Positions 23,941-33,352 of a stretch of 64,000 bases of DNA are shown here, piece after piece. Position 1 is the first letter of the stretch; each line of letters begins with the position of its first letter. A program made the translations under genes and the position numbers. Under the pieces are notes generated by a model. That model searched no databases and had not been told where the DNA came from. It saw only the letters and a program-made list of their open reading frames with translations. Origin of the DNA: Siphonodentalium dalli (taxonomy: Eukaryota; Mollusca; Scaphopoda; Gadilida; Siphonodentaliidae); contig CP136063.1 in assembly GCA_032622095.1 (NCBI GenBank), forward strand, positions 179,471,956-179,535,955, given 5' to 3'.

Positions 23941-26753
23941 ATTTCATTTCCACTATCATGACACATGCCCACAAACTAGCACCGTGCGTATTGTTATTAT
24001 CTGCTTGAATTTGTTCGATGAGACAATTGCTATACGCAACAAGATTTTTCTTTTGTTCATGGTCAAGACGTGTGGGTATGTTATGCATTATGGTCTTCTG
24101 CGCATTAGTGCCACCGCACACGCTGCGATTACAATCATAAGTGGGGAAAATCGCAAGAGGAAGCATCCAATGCGCATGCCCACGACAATATCGTAGCCAA
24201 ATCGTAGCAATCAAGCACTGTTTGATTTTACCAGGAAAATCGTGGCATGACATTGGCAACGCGCGCGATCGTAGCTGTCACATGACCACTGTCGCACTGG
24301 TCATGTTGTAAATACCACGAAAAGAAAACATTCAAAAATGGCGCAAAGTTTACAAACTTCTTGCACTTACAAAAACGAGGCCACATTGGTGGAGATGTGG
24401 CGCGACAGGGAGTGCAGGCCTATACCACATATCAGGCAAGGAGTAGAGGGCTGCCGCAATTGTTGAAATTCAATTGGGGCAGCTGAGCCTGTTGAGTTGA
24501 CAGGTACAAAAATGTCAAAATTAAAAAAATATTCAATTTCACTTGAACTTTCAACATCAACTTGTTAGTTTAGAACATTGAGATACATGCCATATGTATT
24601 TAGTTGCATACTGCGGAGAATGTGGGATAACATTTTGCTATCATGTGATCGATCACGTTGATAAAATAGTAGCTGCGAACATCGCAGCACCGTAGCGTCT
24701 GCGGGCAAGCTACGATTTTTCCATCTACGGTTTACCCCACTTACGATTTTAATCGTAGCGTCTGCGGTGGCACTTAGCAGAAAGGCATCCGTCAAATGTC
24801 TGGCTTTCAACATTCGAAGCCATATACATAAGTTGTCCGGGTACGTTAGTGCATTAGATGAGTATGTGAATTGATGAACCATATAATGAGAAGTGGCTGT
24901 TTGGTAAGATCACCAGGTGTATATGTTGTTATCCCCATTAGGTCACCAAAGCTGAAAATGCGCAGATAGCGAGGTCCTTCTGAAAGCTAGTATACGCATC
25001 GACCACATTCCTTTCTAGTTTATCGCACAAAATAACGCTCAGATCCCATATGTAGCATCTGAATTATACCATAATCTATACCACGAATGAAGATCGCCAA
25101 GAATAAGGATAAGAATTCCCAGCTTTCGAGACACCGGCATATGTATTGTTTGAAATATTCCGATTAGTGGGACCTTTCTAAAAAGAAGTGTAGAAAACTG
25201 TGATGGTGTGAGAGAGATAGATTAATCTGACGAAGAGACGGAAACTGGTCCATGCAGATAATGCTAAATGTGGCAAATCAGAGTAAGCTCAGGTACTGTT
25301 GTTTTGATATTTGGAGGCCATACTATGGCTATTTGGCGCACATAAACGGCCATTATGGGCGCTTATGGTGGACAATGGATTTCGAAATGCCACATCACGA
25401 TGATTAATTGTGGGTTTTCATCTTTCCAGAAGGCTACGACTTATGTTGAAACTAATAAATGGCCTATAGTATGTACAGTGTCGTCCATACGTATCGATAT
25501 AATGACAAAAAGTTGAAATTAGTATGTGATAATATCGACTTCTTTTCCATTTATGGCCGCCAGTTTGGCTACCATCTTGACTGTGAGAGTTTGCCACACC
25601 CAAATGAATACTTCATATCAATGTTCCATATGAACATGTAATTGTGGGCAGAATTCGCGTAACAATAACGACCATCGTAAGAAAGTAAAGGAATGTGATT
25701 TTGATTTCAAATTTCGGTCTCCATTTTGGCCGCCATCTTCGATTTGGAAAACAATTTATTGTATGAGATGCAAGGTAATTACTTCACCTCAGTATTTCCA
25801 AATCAACTGTCCGCATGTGTGCAGTTGTCTCAAAATTAATGCCCAATGATGTGAATATGAGGGAATTTCCAGGAATTTCGGTGATTTTTCAAAATCTTTC
25901 CGCCTTTGTGGGCGCCATTTTAGATCTGGGGAACTTTTATTTGGATTTGGTATAATGAAAGTACTTCGCCTAAGTGTTCCCAACTCACAATAGTTAACAG
26001 GTGTGGAATTGTCGTGAAAATAACGCTCACTGATGTTAAAATCAGCAATTTTTGGCGATTTTTCTATTTCTGGTGGCCATTTTGGCCGCCGTCTTAGATT
26101 TGGTTAAATATTCCACAACTCAGGTATAAGAGGAATCCTAGCTCGAGTATCTCCTGCACATATATATGCATGGGTGTTGTTATGATAGCAATAACTTTCA
26201 TTGATTCGAAACATTACTCCGCGTTATTAGTGTTGGTTCGGCTTTGACCTATTATACCGGCATTTGGAAAACGTGTTATTGGACAAAACTATCCCGCTAT
26301 GAATGTATATTATGATCCCATTGTGTTCGTCAATGACTCTTCTATACGATAAATGTATAAATTCTCGCCAAGACACTGGCCAAGATGCCAATATTTTCCC
26401 ATAGAGACAAACGAAAGGTGGTAAAATGTAAGAAAAATAGCATATATACACATTTCGGCCGCCATATTGGATTCTGATGTCGGACTTTTGGCTAATTTGT
26501 GAGGGTTGTATATTAGCATAAAGAATCGAGCAGAAAACTAGACGGCTTTTTATATCATCTTTACTATAACGGCGATCAAAGAGACCTGATGCATATAAAA
26601 AAAATGGCCGCCTCGATGGACGCCATCTTGTCTGGAGTCTCTGCGGCCACTTTTTTTTCTCAACCGAAACAAATTAGAGGAGACATTAAGAAAGAAAATT
26701 AGTGGGGTGAAGTTGAGTCCTGGTGGGCGTGCAGATGTCGACCAATATCTCCT
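23941..26753 (-). repeat. Right arm of the large inverted repeat
   Basis: Reverse complement of the left arm, ending at GTCGACCAATATCTCC. It is interrupted by a 656 bp Harbinger-like insertion at 24118-24773. The outer flanks of the arms (21092-21503 and 26754-27334) are not similar to each other, so the palindrome sits inside the element rather than reaching its ends. Confidence 0.75.
24115..24776. mobile_element. Harbinger-like non-autonomous insertion with TTA target duplication
   Basis: The insert 24118-24773 has inverted ends GTGCCACCGCASACGCTRCG, extending imperfectly for about 40 bp, and is flanked by TTA at 24115-24117 and 24774-24776. The left arm of the palindrome shows the uninterrupted site around 23358-23364 (CTGCTAATGAG, complement of CATTAGCAG). 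A three-base TTA duplication is typical of PIF/Harbinger elements. Internal sub-repeats GTAGCGTCTGCGG and CGTAGC recur. No protein is encoded. Confidence 0.7.
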
Positions 26754-27365
26754 GCACTAATATATACGCGTCAAATTCGAAATGTAACATTAACGAATAG
26801 TACATTCCATGAAGCCATATCATCATTACGTATGCAATATATCATCAAGAGTCGCGTGCTTTCCATACAACACCAATTCAAAATGCTTGTTTCTATGTCG
26901 ATGTGCTGGCTAACTGTTCCAAAGAGCGCACATATCACACTCTGCTCACATTGTAATCTCTAATTCTATCATGTTATACGGTAAATTGAGACTAAATATT
27001 TCTTCATGTTGTCCCAAGTGCGTATTATCTCTTTTATAATCACCACTAGGAACAGACTGGTCCTGGAAAAATTTACATTTCTATAGTGTCCCACGAAAAA
27101 TATTCTACTAAGACTGAGTCCATATTGTGCTAAATGCAAAAAATCGCACCCCACCTCCCGAATCTGGTCGAAATATCATATAAGAAAGAGCATCTCCTTA
27201 TCGAAGTTGATGGTTATTGGCAGAATGAATACTGATTTCTCGGCAGATACCAGGATATCCACCATAAGTCTAATAACAACCAATTGCCAGAACTTTGAAA
27301 TTTAAAAATCGATTTACTCGGAAACACAAAAAATGCACTTAGGACAGAATGGAAATCAGGTCGCG

Positions 27366-27565
27366 ATTTGTCAAACCGGCAAAGTTTCGTTGAACAAAAT
27401 GTTGATAAATAACAGGTTTTGGGAAATTTTATACTATAGTTGACTGTGGTTAGCATTATTTATGGGCAATTACTCGATTCTGATAACCGAAGCGGCATTT
27501 TTTAAAATGTGTTGTTGGAATCTGATGATATGGGGACCATCGAATCGGATTGAGTAGTACCAATT
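27366..27565 (+). mobile_element. MITE family D, copy 1, right half
   Basis: Continues the MITE after the 6.3 kb insertion: ATTTGTCAAACCGGCAAAG, GTTGATAAATAACAGGTTTTG, then GGGACCATCGAATCGGATTG. The final TTAA-containing end is altered here (GAGTAGTACC instead of GAGTACCTTTAA). Confidence 0.8.
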
Positions 27566-27798
27566 TTTACTTACCCCTAAAATTTGCCATTTGCTTCTTG
27601 ACTACTGCAGGAACTTAAAGCTGCATCACTTTTACTTCATTTATTTACCAGATGGATTCTCTTACTCAGTTATAAAAGTAATATTGAAATTGTCTCCTCT
27701 TAATTTTGAGGGGTTCTCAGGGAAAAATAAGCAGTAACAAAACGAGCGGCGACAGATAATACAGGTACAGAAGGAGTCTCATTTATTGAAGGGAAGTG

Positions 27799-27855
27799 TT
27801 CAGATAATAAGTTCAACAAACGACCTAGTGTCGTTTGTTGAACTTATTATCTGAA
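27799..27855. repeat. Perfect hairpin, 26 bp arms, 5 nt loop
   Basis: TTCAGATAATAAGTTCAACA and the following six bases are exactly complementary to the sequence after a CTAGT loop. No transcript context is visible. It may be a tiny palindromic MITE or an insertion scar. Confidence 0.8.
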
Positions 27856-27925
27856 TATTTCGTACGGGATAACTACTCGTCGACTAGTATTTAGTATAGA
27901 AAGCGTTAATGGACATAAGGAAACC

Positions 27926-28455
27926 TATGGAATCATATTAGGGCCACTTCCTAATGGCGCTTTCGGCGCGCGCCGAAAGCGACAAAAAGTGCGCCATTAG
28001 TAACGCGCCGAAAGCGACAAAATATGCGCCGTTACGGCGCACTATTTGTCGCTTTCGGCGCACTTTTTGTCGCTTTCGGCGCACTTTTTGTCGCTTTCGG
28101 CGACAAAAAGCGACAAAATGTGCGATATTAGCGCATGTTTCGGCGCGCCGAAAGCGACAAAATGTGCGCCGTAACGGCGCATATTTTGTCGCTTTCAGCG
28201 CATTACTAATGGCGCACTTTTTGTCGCTTTCGGCGCGCGCCGAAAGCGCCATTAGGCATACTATTAGGTCCACTCCCTAATGGCGCGCGCCGGAAGCGAC
28301 AACAAGTGCGCCGTAACGGTGCACTTTTTGTCGCTTTCGGCGAACTTTTTGTCGCTTTCGGCGCTTTCGGCGCGTTACTAATGGCGCACTTTTTGTCGCT
28401 TTCGGCGCGCGCCGAAAGCGCCATTAGCAAGTGGCCCTAATAGGATTCCATAGAA
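27926..28455. mobile_element. GC-rich double palindromic element with 21 bp internal repeats
   Basis: The outer ends CTATGGAATCNTATTAGGGC and GCCCTAATAGGATTCCATAG are inverted. Inside, GCGCACTTTTTGTCGCTTTCG and its complement recur many times, arranged as two adjacent palindromes (about 27952-28253 and 28270-28435), both bounded by TAATGGCGC. The arms of the first pair over ~85 bp. Composition is sharply more GC-rich than the surroundings. Open frames with SARAESDKKCAISN read the same repeat on both strands and are not genes. Confidence 0.8.
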
Positions 28456-28729
28456 ACCGCAGTGGGTAATTTGCAATAAAATATAAAAGTCTGTAAAACA
28501 TCACCACTGAGAAGAATATGGAGAAATAGAAAAACTTTGTTCTTACATTCTCCAATAACGAAACTTCGCATGTTGAAACCATTGTTTTGTAAACAAAACT
28601 GTTACAGTGATTTGTCAACAAACATCGCTAAACTTGTACTAATTTCAAATATTTAAGTCTGAATATGATTTTCAGAAAAAAATTCAATGCTTCTACTTTT
28701 TCCAATGCATGTTTACCGTCAAGTTTAGA

Positions 28730-29152
28730 TTAAAGGTACTTAATCCGATTAAACACCCCTAAACTACTATTTCTTTGGCTTCGGGGTAAAAACTATTTGA
28801 TTCGAGTCGAGGAACCTACCCATCAAAGCTCAGAGTGATCAGATATCAATTTTTGAAGTTTGTTATTTTAATTGTTTGTGGCCCAAAAACACGCCGTCAA
28901 AAGGATGGTCTCGTTCAAAACTGCGGATGAAGATGGATAACCCTAAAACAAGTGGATACTCAAGTGATAATACGGCCATATTTAGTTGAACAAAATGCTG
29001 ATAAATGGGGAATGTGATACCATAGTTGACAGTGGTTAGAATTATTTTGTTGCAATTAATCGATTCTAATAACTAAAGCGTATTTTGAAGAAATGTTGTT
29101 GTTGTTGTATCTTGATGATATGGGACCCTCTGATCGGATTGAGTACCTTTAA
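28730..29152. mobile_element. TTAA-flanked MITE family D, copy 2
   Basis: Inverted ends TTAAAGGTACTTAATCCGAT and ATCGGATTGAGTACCTTTAA. The interior matches copies at 20811 and 55318 (TTCGAGTCGAGGAACC; AGAGTGATCAGATATCA). Both ends contain TTAA, so the target duplication is TTAA or TA. It is non-coding. Confidence 0.85.
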
Positions 29153-29331
29153 ACCTCAGTAACTTATTGGACCAATTGGAGTTCTGTCGGTAATTTCACT
29201 GTAACAATAATGTTTACAATAACCATGGGTTTGACGTGCGAAATCTCATAATTGGAGAGTTATTAATAATGAAAATAAGAAAACGTCAATCTATTTTTCA
29301 TGTACATGTTGATAGTTGTTTACAGACTTTT

Positions 29332-29572
29332 ATGTTATTTCGCCCAATTTGGGCGTTTATATAATGGTGGTTTTTCATCTGACGTGTGTGTCGGAATAAA
29401 TGAGGTGGAGGATTTGTGTAAATGTTAGACCAAACTACATTTCCAAGTAACGATGGTTTTGTTGTTTATTTTGAGGAATCATACCACATCAGATGAATTC
29501 AGCCCAAATATGTTAACAGTTGTCGTGTAAAACATTTGCAGTAGGTTAGCGTTATTTGGTATTTGCGGATCT
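29332..29572 (-). repeat. Terminal module of segment X, copy 2 (inverted)
   Basis: Reverse complement of 5462-5697, with terminal palindrome CGCCCAATTTGGGCG at about 29341-29355. It is cut by the LINE 3-prime tail at about 29572; the rest of X2 resumes near 34378. Confidence 0.75.
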
Positions 29573-29641
29573 GTATCTGTATCTGTATCTGTATGTGTTT
29601 CAGCGCTGGAGCCTCTCGACTGTATTTGCGCTGTGGGAGGA

Positions 29642-30139
29642 CTATGCTGTTTTATCCGTTGTTTCCTCGCATGTGCTATCCTCCAGGCTGTTCCACTCCT
29701 CGATAGCTCGAACAAAGAACGAGTGTCTAAATTGTGCCGTGTTGGCTCGTATCCTTTCGATGGAGTTAGAGTTAATACACTCCTCCTTTTCGACAGGGTT
29801 TGATGTTATATAGCCTGGGTACTTTTTCGCCTTTATTTTCCTTCCTTTCTTTTTTGGTATTAGTATGTCTTTTGATCGAATAGCCGGCACCAGCCCATCC
29901 ACTACTCTGCCGAACAGCTTCATTCTCATCGTGTTTCTTCTTTGGTGTAGCGGCTCCATAAGTTGTTCCATTAGCATTTCAGTTACGGCCCCTTTTGTTC
30001 TTGCGTGGTAGTTGTTTTCGATGAATCGCACCCCTCTTTTGTTGATTCTTTCTATGGCGTTGATGTCTTTTTGTTGGTATGGATCCCAAACTTCTGCTGC
30101 ATATTCAAGGGTGGATCTTACTGTGGATTCATAGGCCAT
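29642..30139 (-). pseudogene. LINE ORF2, C-terminal region after the reverse transcriptase
   Basis: This frame continues the reverse-transcriptase ORF after a frameshift at a run of A residues near 30118-30139. It reads MAYESTVRSTLEYAAEVWDP, then INKRGVRFIENNY, VTEML, EPLHQRRNTMRMKLF, and ends ...RHSFFVRAIEEWNSL plus 12 residues before the stop. This TLEYA.VWDP...ERI..RGVRF pattern is the standard C-terminal segment of CR1/L2/jockey-type ORF2 proteins. The stop is about 70 bases before the ACAGAT tail. It is in the same frame as the endonuclease N-terminus, not the reverse transcriptase. Confidence 0.9.
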
Positions 30140-32076
30140 TTTTTGTGTTTTTTGTCCGCTCTCCTAAGGTTTCGACGGAGGAATCCAAGGGTACTGCCAG
30201 CTTTTCTTACTATCTTTGATATGTGGGATGACCAAGTGAGGGTGTTGGTGATGGTTAGCCCTAGATACTGTGCTTCTTCAACTGTTTGGAGTATTTGGTT
30301 ATCCAGCTGGTACATATGCGTTGACTTGGGTTTTATTGATAAGATGTTGCATTTCTTCGCATTGAACCGCATGCCCCAAACAGCTGCCCATTTTTCCAAT
30401 GACTTCAGGTCTTCTTGAAGAGCAATATGGTCTTGTTGGCTTTTTATTTGGCGGTAAAGCAGACAATCATCGGCGAAGAGTTTGACCTGCGATGTGACTG
30501 CTTGTGGTAAGTCATTTATGTGACACAGGAAGAGGAGAGGACCGAGTACAGTAACCTGTGGTACGCCGGACTCGACTGCTACGTGTTTTGAGAATTCTCC
30601 TTCCACTGCTACTCTCATCTGCCGTTTTGTCAGGAAGGTGTCGATCCATTTGAGAGTTTGATTTGTAACACCATAGCTGTTAAGTTTGTGTAGTAGGCTT
30701 CGGTGAGGTACTGTGTCGAATGCCTTTGAGAAGTCCAATACTGCTATGTCTGTCTGGATGTCGTTATCGTAATTCTCCATCAGTTCATGTGTTACATTGA
30801 TCAGTTGTGTCACGCAGGAGTGTCCAGAGCGGAATCCATGGTTTTTGTCAGTGAGGATGTCGTATTTTTCAAAGTGGTCTCTGATGTGCCGGCATAGTAT
30901 GTGCTCAAGGATTTTGCAGGCCACCGATGTTAGTGATACTGGCCTGTAATTTTCTGGCAGGTGGACGTCGCCCTTTTTAAATATTGGTGTGATGTTAGCC
31001 TCGAGCCAGTCAGTTGGTAATTCACCTGTGTCAAGCGATCGTTGGAATATCGTTGTGAGTGATGTTGCGGCTTCCTCGGCACAGATCTTCAGGATTTTGT
31101 TTGGGATGCCATCGGGGCCAGGTGCTTTGGATGTTTTTATGTCTGATAGTAGTTTAGCTACCCCTGGCTTGTCGATTTTCACGTTCTCTATGTCCAGTGC
31201 CTTTTTTGGTAGGTCTGGTAGTTCATTGCCTGGGTCTTTGGTGAAAACTGACCTGAACTGGTTGATGAGCAACTCAGACTTCTCTATACTGTTGGTGGTT
31301 AGTGTTGTTTCTTTCTTGAGTGGAGGTATGCCGATGTTATCTTGCTTTTTCGCTTTCATGAATCGCCAGAATGGTTTTGTCGTCTTCTTTTCTTTTCCTT
31401 CTTCAATTATTTTGTTTATATGATCACTCTCCGCTCGTCTGAGTTCTCTTCTACATAGTCTTTGTTGGTGTCTGTAGTTATCCCATGTCCCTGTTTTCTT
31501 TGATGTCTTGTATAGTTTCTCCTTTTTCCTGATTTGTTGTAGTAGCTTTTTATTCATCCATGGTAGCTTTCCTCTCTTTCTTTTTGACAATGTTGGTACC
31601 CTGTTTTTCACTATTTCTGACACGCCTCCTTTAAATTTCTCCCACATGGTGTTTATGTCTTCATCCGGTGGTAATGACGTAATCTCTTCGCCCAATTTAT
31701 TCATGTCCGCTGCAACTTCTGTCCAGTTTGCCTTATTGAAGAGGTAAACCTCCTTCGCTCCTTTTGATTTGTACTTCGGCGATGGTATGCAGTCTGTAAC
31801 AATCATGGCATGGTCAGATATACCTGGGACATTGTTGGATGTTTTAATTAGTGATGGATTATTAGTTAGTATTATGTCCAATAAATTGTCTTCTCTGGTT
31901 GGTTCCTCATGCATCTGTGTCATTCCATTTCTGATGCAAACATCCAATAGCGCCTGTTGGATTTCTTTATCAGGTGCTCCTTCTCTTATTGTCAGTTTCT
32001 CCCAATTGATGTCCGGGCAGTTGAAGTCGCCTCCTATTATGTATGTATTAGTTTTATCGGCTGTGTATTTCTTCAT
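30118..32076 (-). pseudogene. LINE ORF2, endonuclease C-terminal half and reverse transcriptase
   Basis: A 652-residue open stretch. The listed first residue is internal, not a translation start. Endonuclease motifs: GGDFNCPD (residues 15-22), LLDIILTN (65-72), GISDHAM (85-91, catalytic SDH). Reverse transcriptase motifs: KAPGPDGIP (318-326), ENYRPVSLTS (375-384), GFRSGHSC (414-421), DFSKAFDTVPH (448-458), SGVPQ (503-507), FADDCLLY (534-541, catalytic Asp pair). At residue 508 there is V where this family normally has G after GVPQ. The enzyme would nick target DNA and prime reverse transcription of the LINE RNA in the nucleus. Both ends of the stretch are frameshifts. Confidence 0.93.
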
Positions 32077-32563
32077 CGATTCTTTTAGCTGTTTCCATGT
32101 TTCTTTTTGGCATATAGAAACTGGCGACGTACAGATCTCTTCCTTTTTGGATGGTTATTTTTGCCCATTCAATCTCGCAATCGGTGACATATTCTGGTTT
32201 CTCCACTGCTATGATATCTTCGTGGTATGCAATGAAGACTCCGCCCCCTACTCCAGTTATGTCATTTCGAAAGGCACAGTACTGTTCTGGGAAAACTTCA
32301 GCTGATTTTATTGCCTGTGGTGTTGGTGGGTTTCCCGGGGTTATGCCTTTTAGCCAAGATTCAGTGCCTAGAATAATGTCAGGCTTTATATATTGCACTG
32401 CAACTGCGAGTTCGGCTTTGTTGCTTGGTAGGCTCCTACAGTTTACAGTCAATATTCTGAGGTTTTCTTTTGGTGTTGTGTGGTATACCTTGCTCTGTGA
32501 ACTTAGTCTGGATGAGCTTTTTCTGGTGTTATTTTGCTCACTGTGTGGTATTGGACTACTAGT
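32054..32563 (-). pseudogene. LINE ORF2, linker and endonuclease N-terminal half
   Basis: In frame with the 2A/PHD segment but separated from it by one TAA at 32564-32566. It begins with a Ser/Gln-rich linker and then LRILTVNCRSLPSNKAEL (catalytic Asn), DIILGTESWL (catalytic Glu), GGGVFIAYHEDI and YVASFYMP. These are the first half of the exonuclease-endonuclease-phosphatase fold. The frame is lost near 32105-32115 at an A-rich stretch; the adjacent frame continues with TWKQLKESMKKYTADK directly into GGDFNCPD, so one base has probably been lost or gained. Confidence 0.9.
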
Positions 32564-33352
32564 TTATGTAGGGTTGAAGGTAGAGCATAGACTGTCAATT
32601 GTAGAGTCTAACATACTGAGAGGTTGGTAGTAGTTGGATGTGTGTATCTCATAGTTGTGGAAAGTGAAGCTACTGATGTTTATGCTGTCGCACTTGAAGC
32701 ACTTCCAAGGTAGGCTGGGTCTTTCCTCGTGTGCTTTGTATTCCACCGTGTCCATCTCGATGCATGTTTTATGATGCCAATTTTGACAGTCGTCACAGCA
32801 GACCCCTTTTTCTGCCCATGACACTTCATCTTCACACACCGCACATGGGTATATTGATTTTTTCATCCTAGCAGATATTTTTGCTTTCTTCTTCGGTCCA
32901 GGATTTTCTTCAATGTCTCCTGCTTTTAGGAGTAGTATTTCCAGGTAGTGATTTGTGACACAAATACATGTCTCCGTGGGTCTAGCGTGGTACAGCCCAC
33001 ACCACCCAAACACTTCGAACTGTGGATGGCTACTCCCTCGTTGTTTTAACTTATGCTGTGGACTTTTCCTGGGTTTAGCATGGAACAGCCCATACCACCC
33101 CATGTCTCTTAGCTTTCCGGGTTTAGCATGGTTCAGCCCATGCCACCCCTTGTCTTTTAGCCTCTTCCTCATTACTGGTGACAATGCTCCAAATATAGGT
33201 ATAGCGTGGTACCGCCCATGCCACCCCTGTCTATCCAATTGACATCTGAATGTCCTCACTTGGTCCATCCCATCCATGTAGTTCTTGTGTGTATTGGGTT
33301 TAGCGTGGTACAGCCCACACCACCCCACAGTCCTCTTCGTGATATTTACCAA
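32564..33352 (-). CDS. LINE ORF2 N-terminal part: GW repeats, 2A peptide, PHD-type finger
   Basis: An open stretch of 262 codons; position 33352 is a TTG, and the first in-frame ATG is at 33277. Residues 10-125 hold five copies of GW(C/H/Y)GLxHAxP. Residues 136-153 form a 2A ribosome-skipping peptide ending GDIEENPGP. Residues 170-221 form a Cys/His finger of PHD type (CAVC, CCDDC, HHKTC, CFKC). The repeats would be released from the PHD-endonuclease-RT protein by 2A. The frame overlaps the end of ORF1 by about 13 bases, so it could be reached by reinitiation or frameshifting. It terminates at TAA, after which the endonuclease follows in the same frame, so the stop looks like a nonsense mutation. 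Confidence 0.85.
   Translation of the reverse strand: MVNITKRTVGWCGLYHAKPNTHKNYMDGMDQVRTFRCQLDRQGWHGRYHAIPIFGALSPVMRKRLKDKGWHGLNHAKPGKLRDMGWYGLFHAKPRKSPQHKLKQRGSSHPQFEVFGWCGLYHARPTETCICVTNHYLEILLLKAGDIEENPGPKKKAKISARMKKSIYPCAVCEDEVSWAEKGVCCDDCQNWHHKTCIEMDTVEYKAHEERPSLPWKCFKCDSINISSFTFHNYEIHTSNYYQPLSMLDSTIDSLCSTFNPT
32690..32845 (-). other. PHD-type zinc finger segment of LINE ORF2
   Basis: Cys spacing C-x2-C, then C-C-x2-C, H-H-x2-C and W-x-C-x2-C is the C4HC3 pattern. PHD-like fingers are known in ORF1/ORF2 N-termini of CR1-group LINEs, where binding to nucleic acid or histone tails is suspected. All metal ligands appear intact. Confidence 0.8.
32894..32947 (-). other. 2A ribosome-skipping peptide in LINE ORF2
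   Basis: The peptide HYLEILLLKAGDIEENPGP matches the 2A consensus, a hydrophobic helix followed by D(V/I)ExNPGP. Such sequences separate the protein before the final P during translation. They are established in some non-LTR elements of trypanosomes and marine invertebrates. All consensus residues are intact. Confidence 0.88.
32978..33325 (-). repeat. Five dispersed GWxGLxHAxP repeats (DNA and protein)
   Basis: At DNA level a ~30 bp word of the form GGTTTAGCNTGGNNCAGCCC followed by ANNCCACCCC (plus strand) occurs at about 32979, 33069, 33119, 33199 and 33298. Spacers vary in length (50-100 bp) and sequence, yet all five copies stay in one frame and vary mostly at the x positions (GWCGLYHAKP, GWHGRYHAIP, GWHGLNHAKP, GWYGLFHAKP, GWCGLYHARP). 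This points to selection on a peptide, or alternatively to a structural RNA element that also reads open. Confidence 0.75.

Larger units (their letters stand above)
21061..27365. mobile_element. 6.3 kb palindromic DNA element inserted in MITE D, 4 bp target duplication
   Basis: The ends are inverted copies of CGCGACCTGATTTCCATTC continuing to CCTAAGTG (about 31 bp, 21061-21091 and 27335-27365), flanked by ATTT on both sides (21057-21060 and 27366-27369). The homologous MITE at 55318 has one ATTT at 55554-55557 and no insert, which fixes the boundaries. Inside, ~2 kb inverted arms surround a ~0.4 kb loop. No transposase was recognised; open frames up to 166 codons match no family I know. A 4 bp duplication is compatible with several superfamilies, so none is assigned. 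Confidence 0.75.

Noticed and set aside
23271-24259. Minus-strand frames of 127 and 166 codons in the 6.3 kb element, considered as transposase
   Set aside because: They show no DDE/DDD, zinc-finger or helicase motif, and their similar parts are mirror images across the palindrome rather than a conserved protein.
27938-28430. Overlapping frames with SARAESDKKCAISN-type peptides on both strands
   Set aside because: The same palindromic 21 bp words are read in both directions; multiple of three keeps them open by chance.
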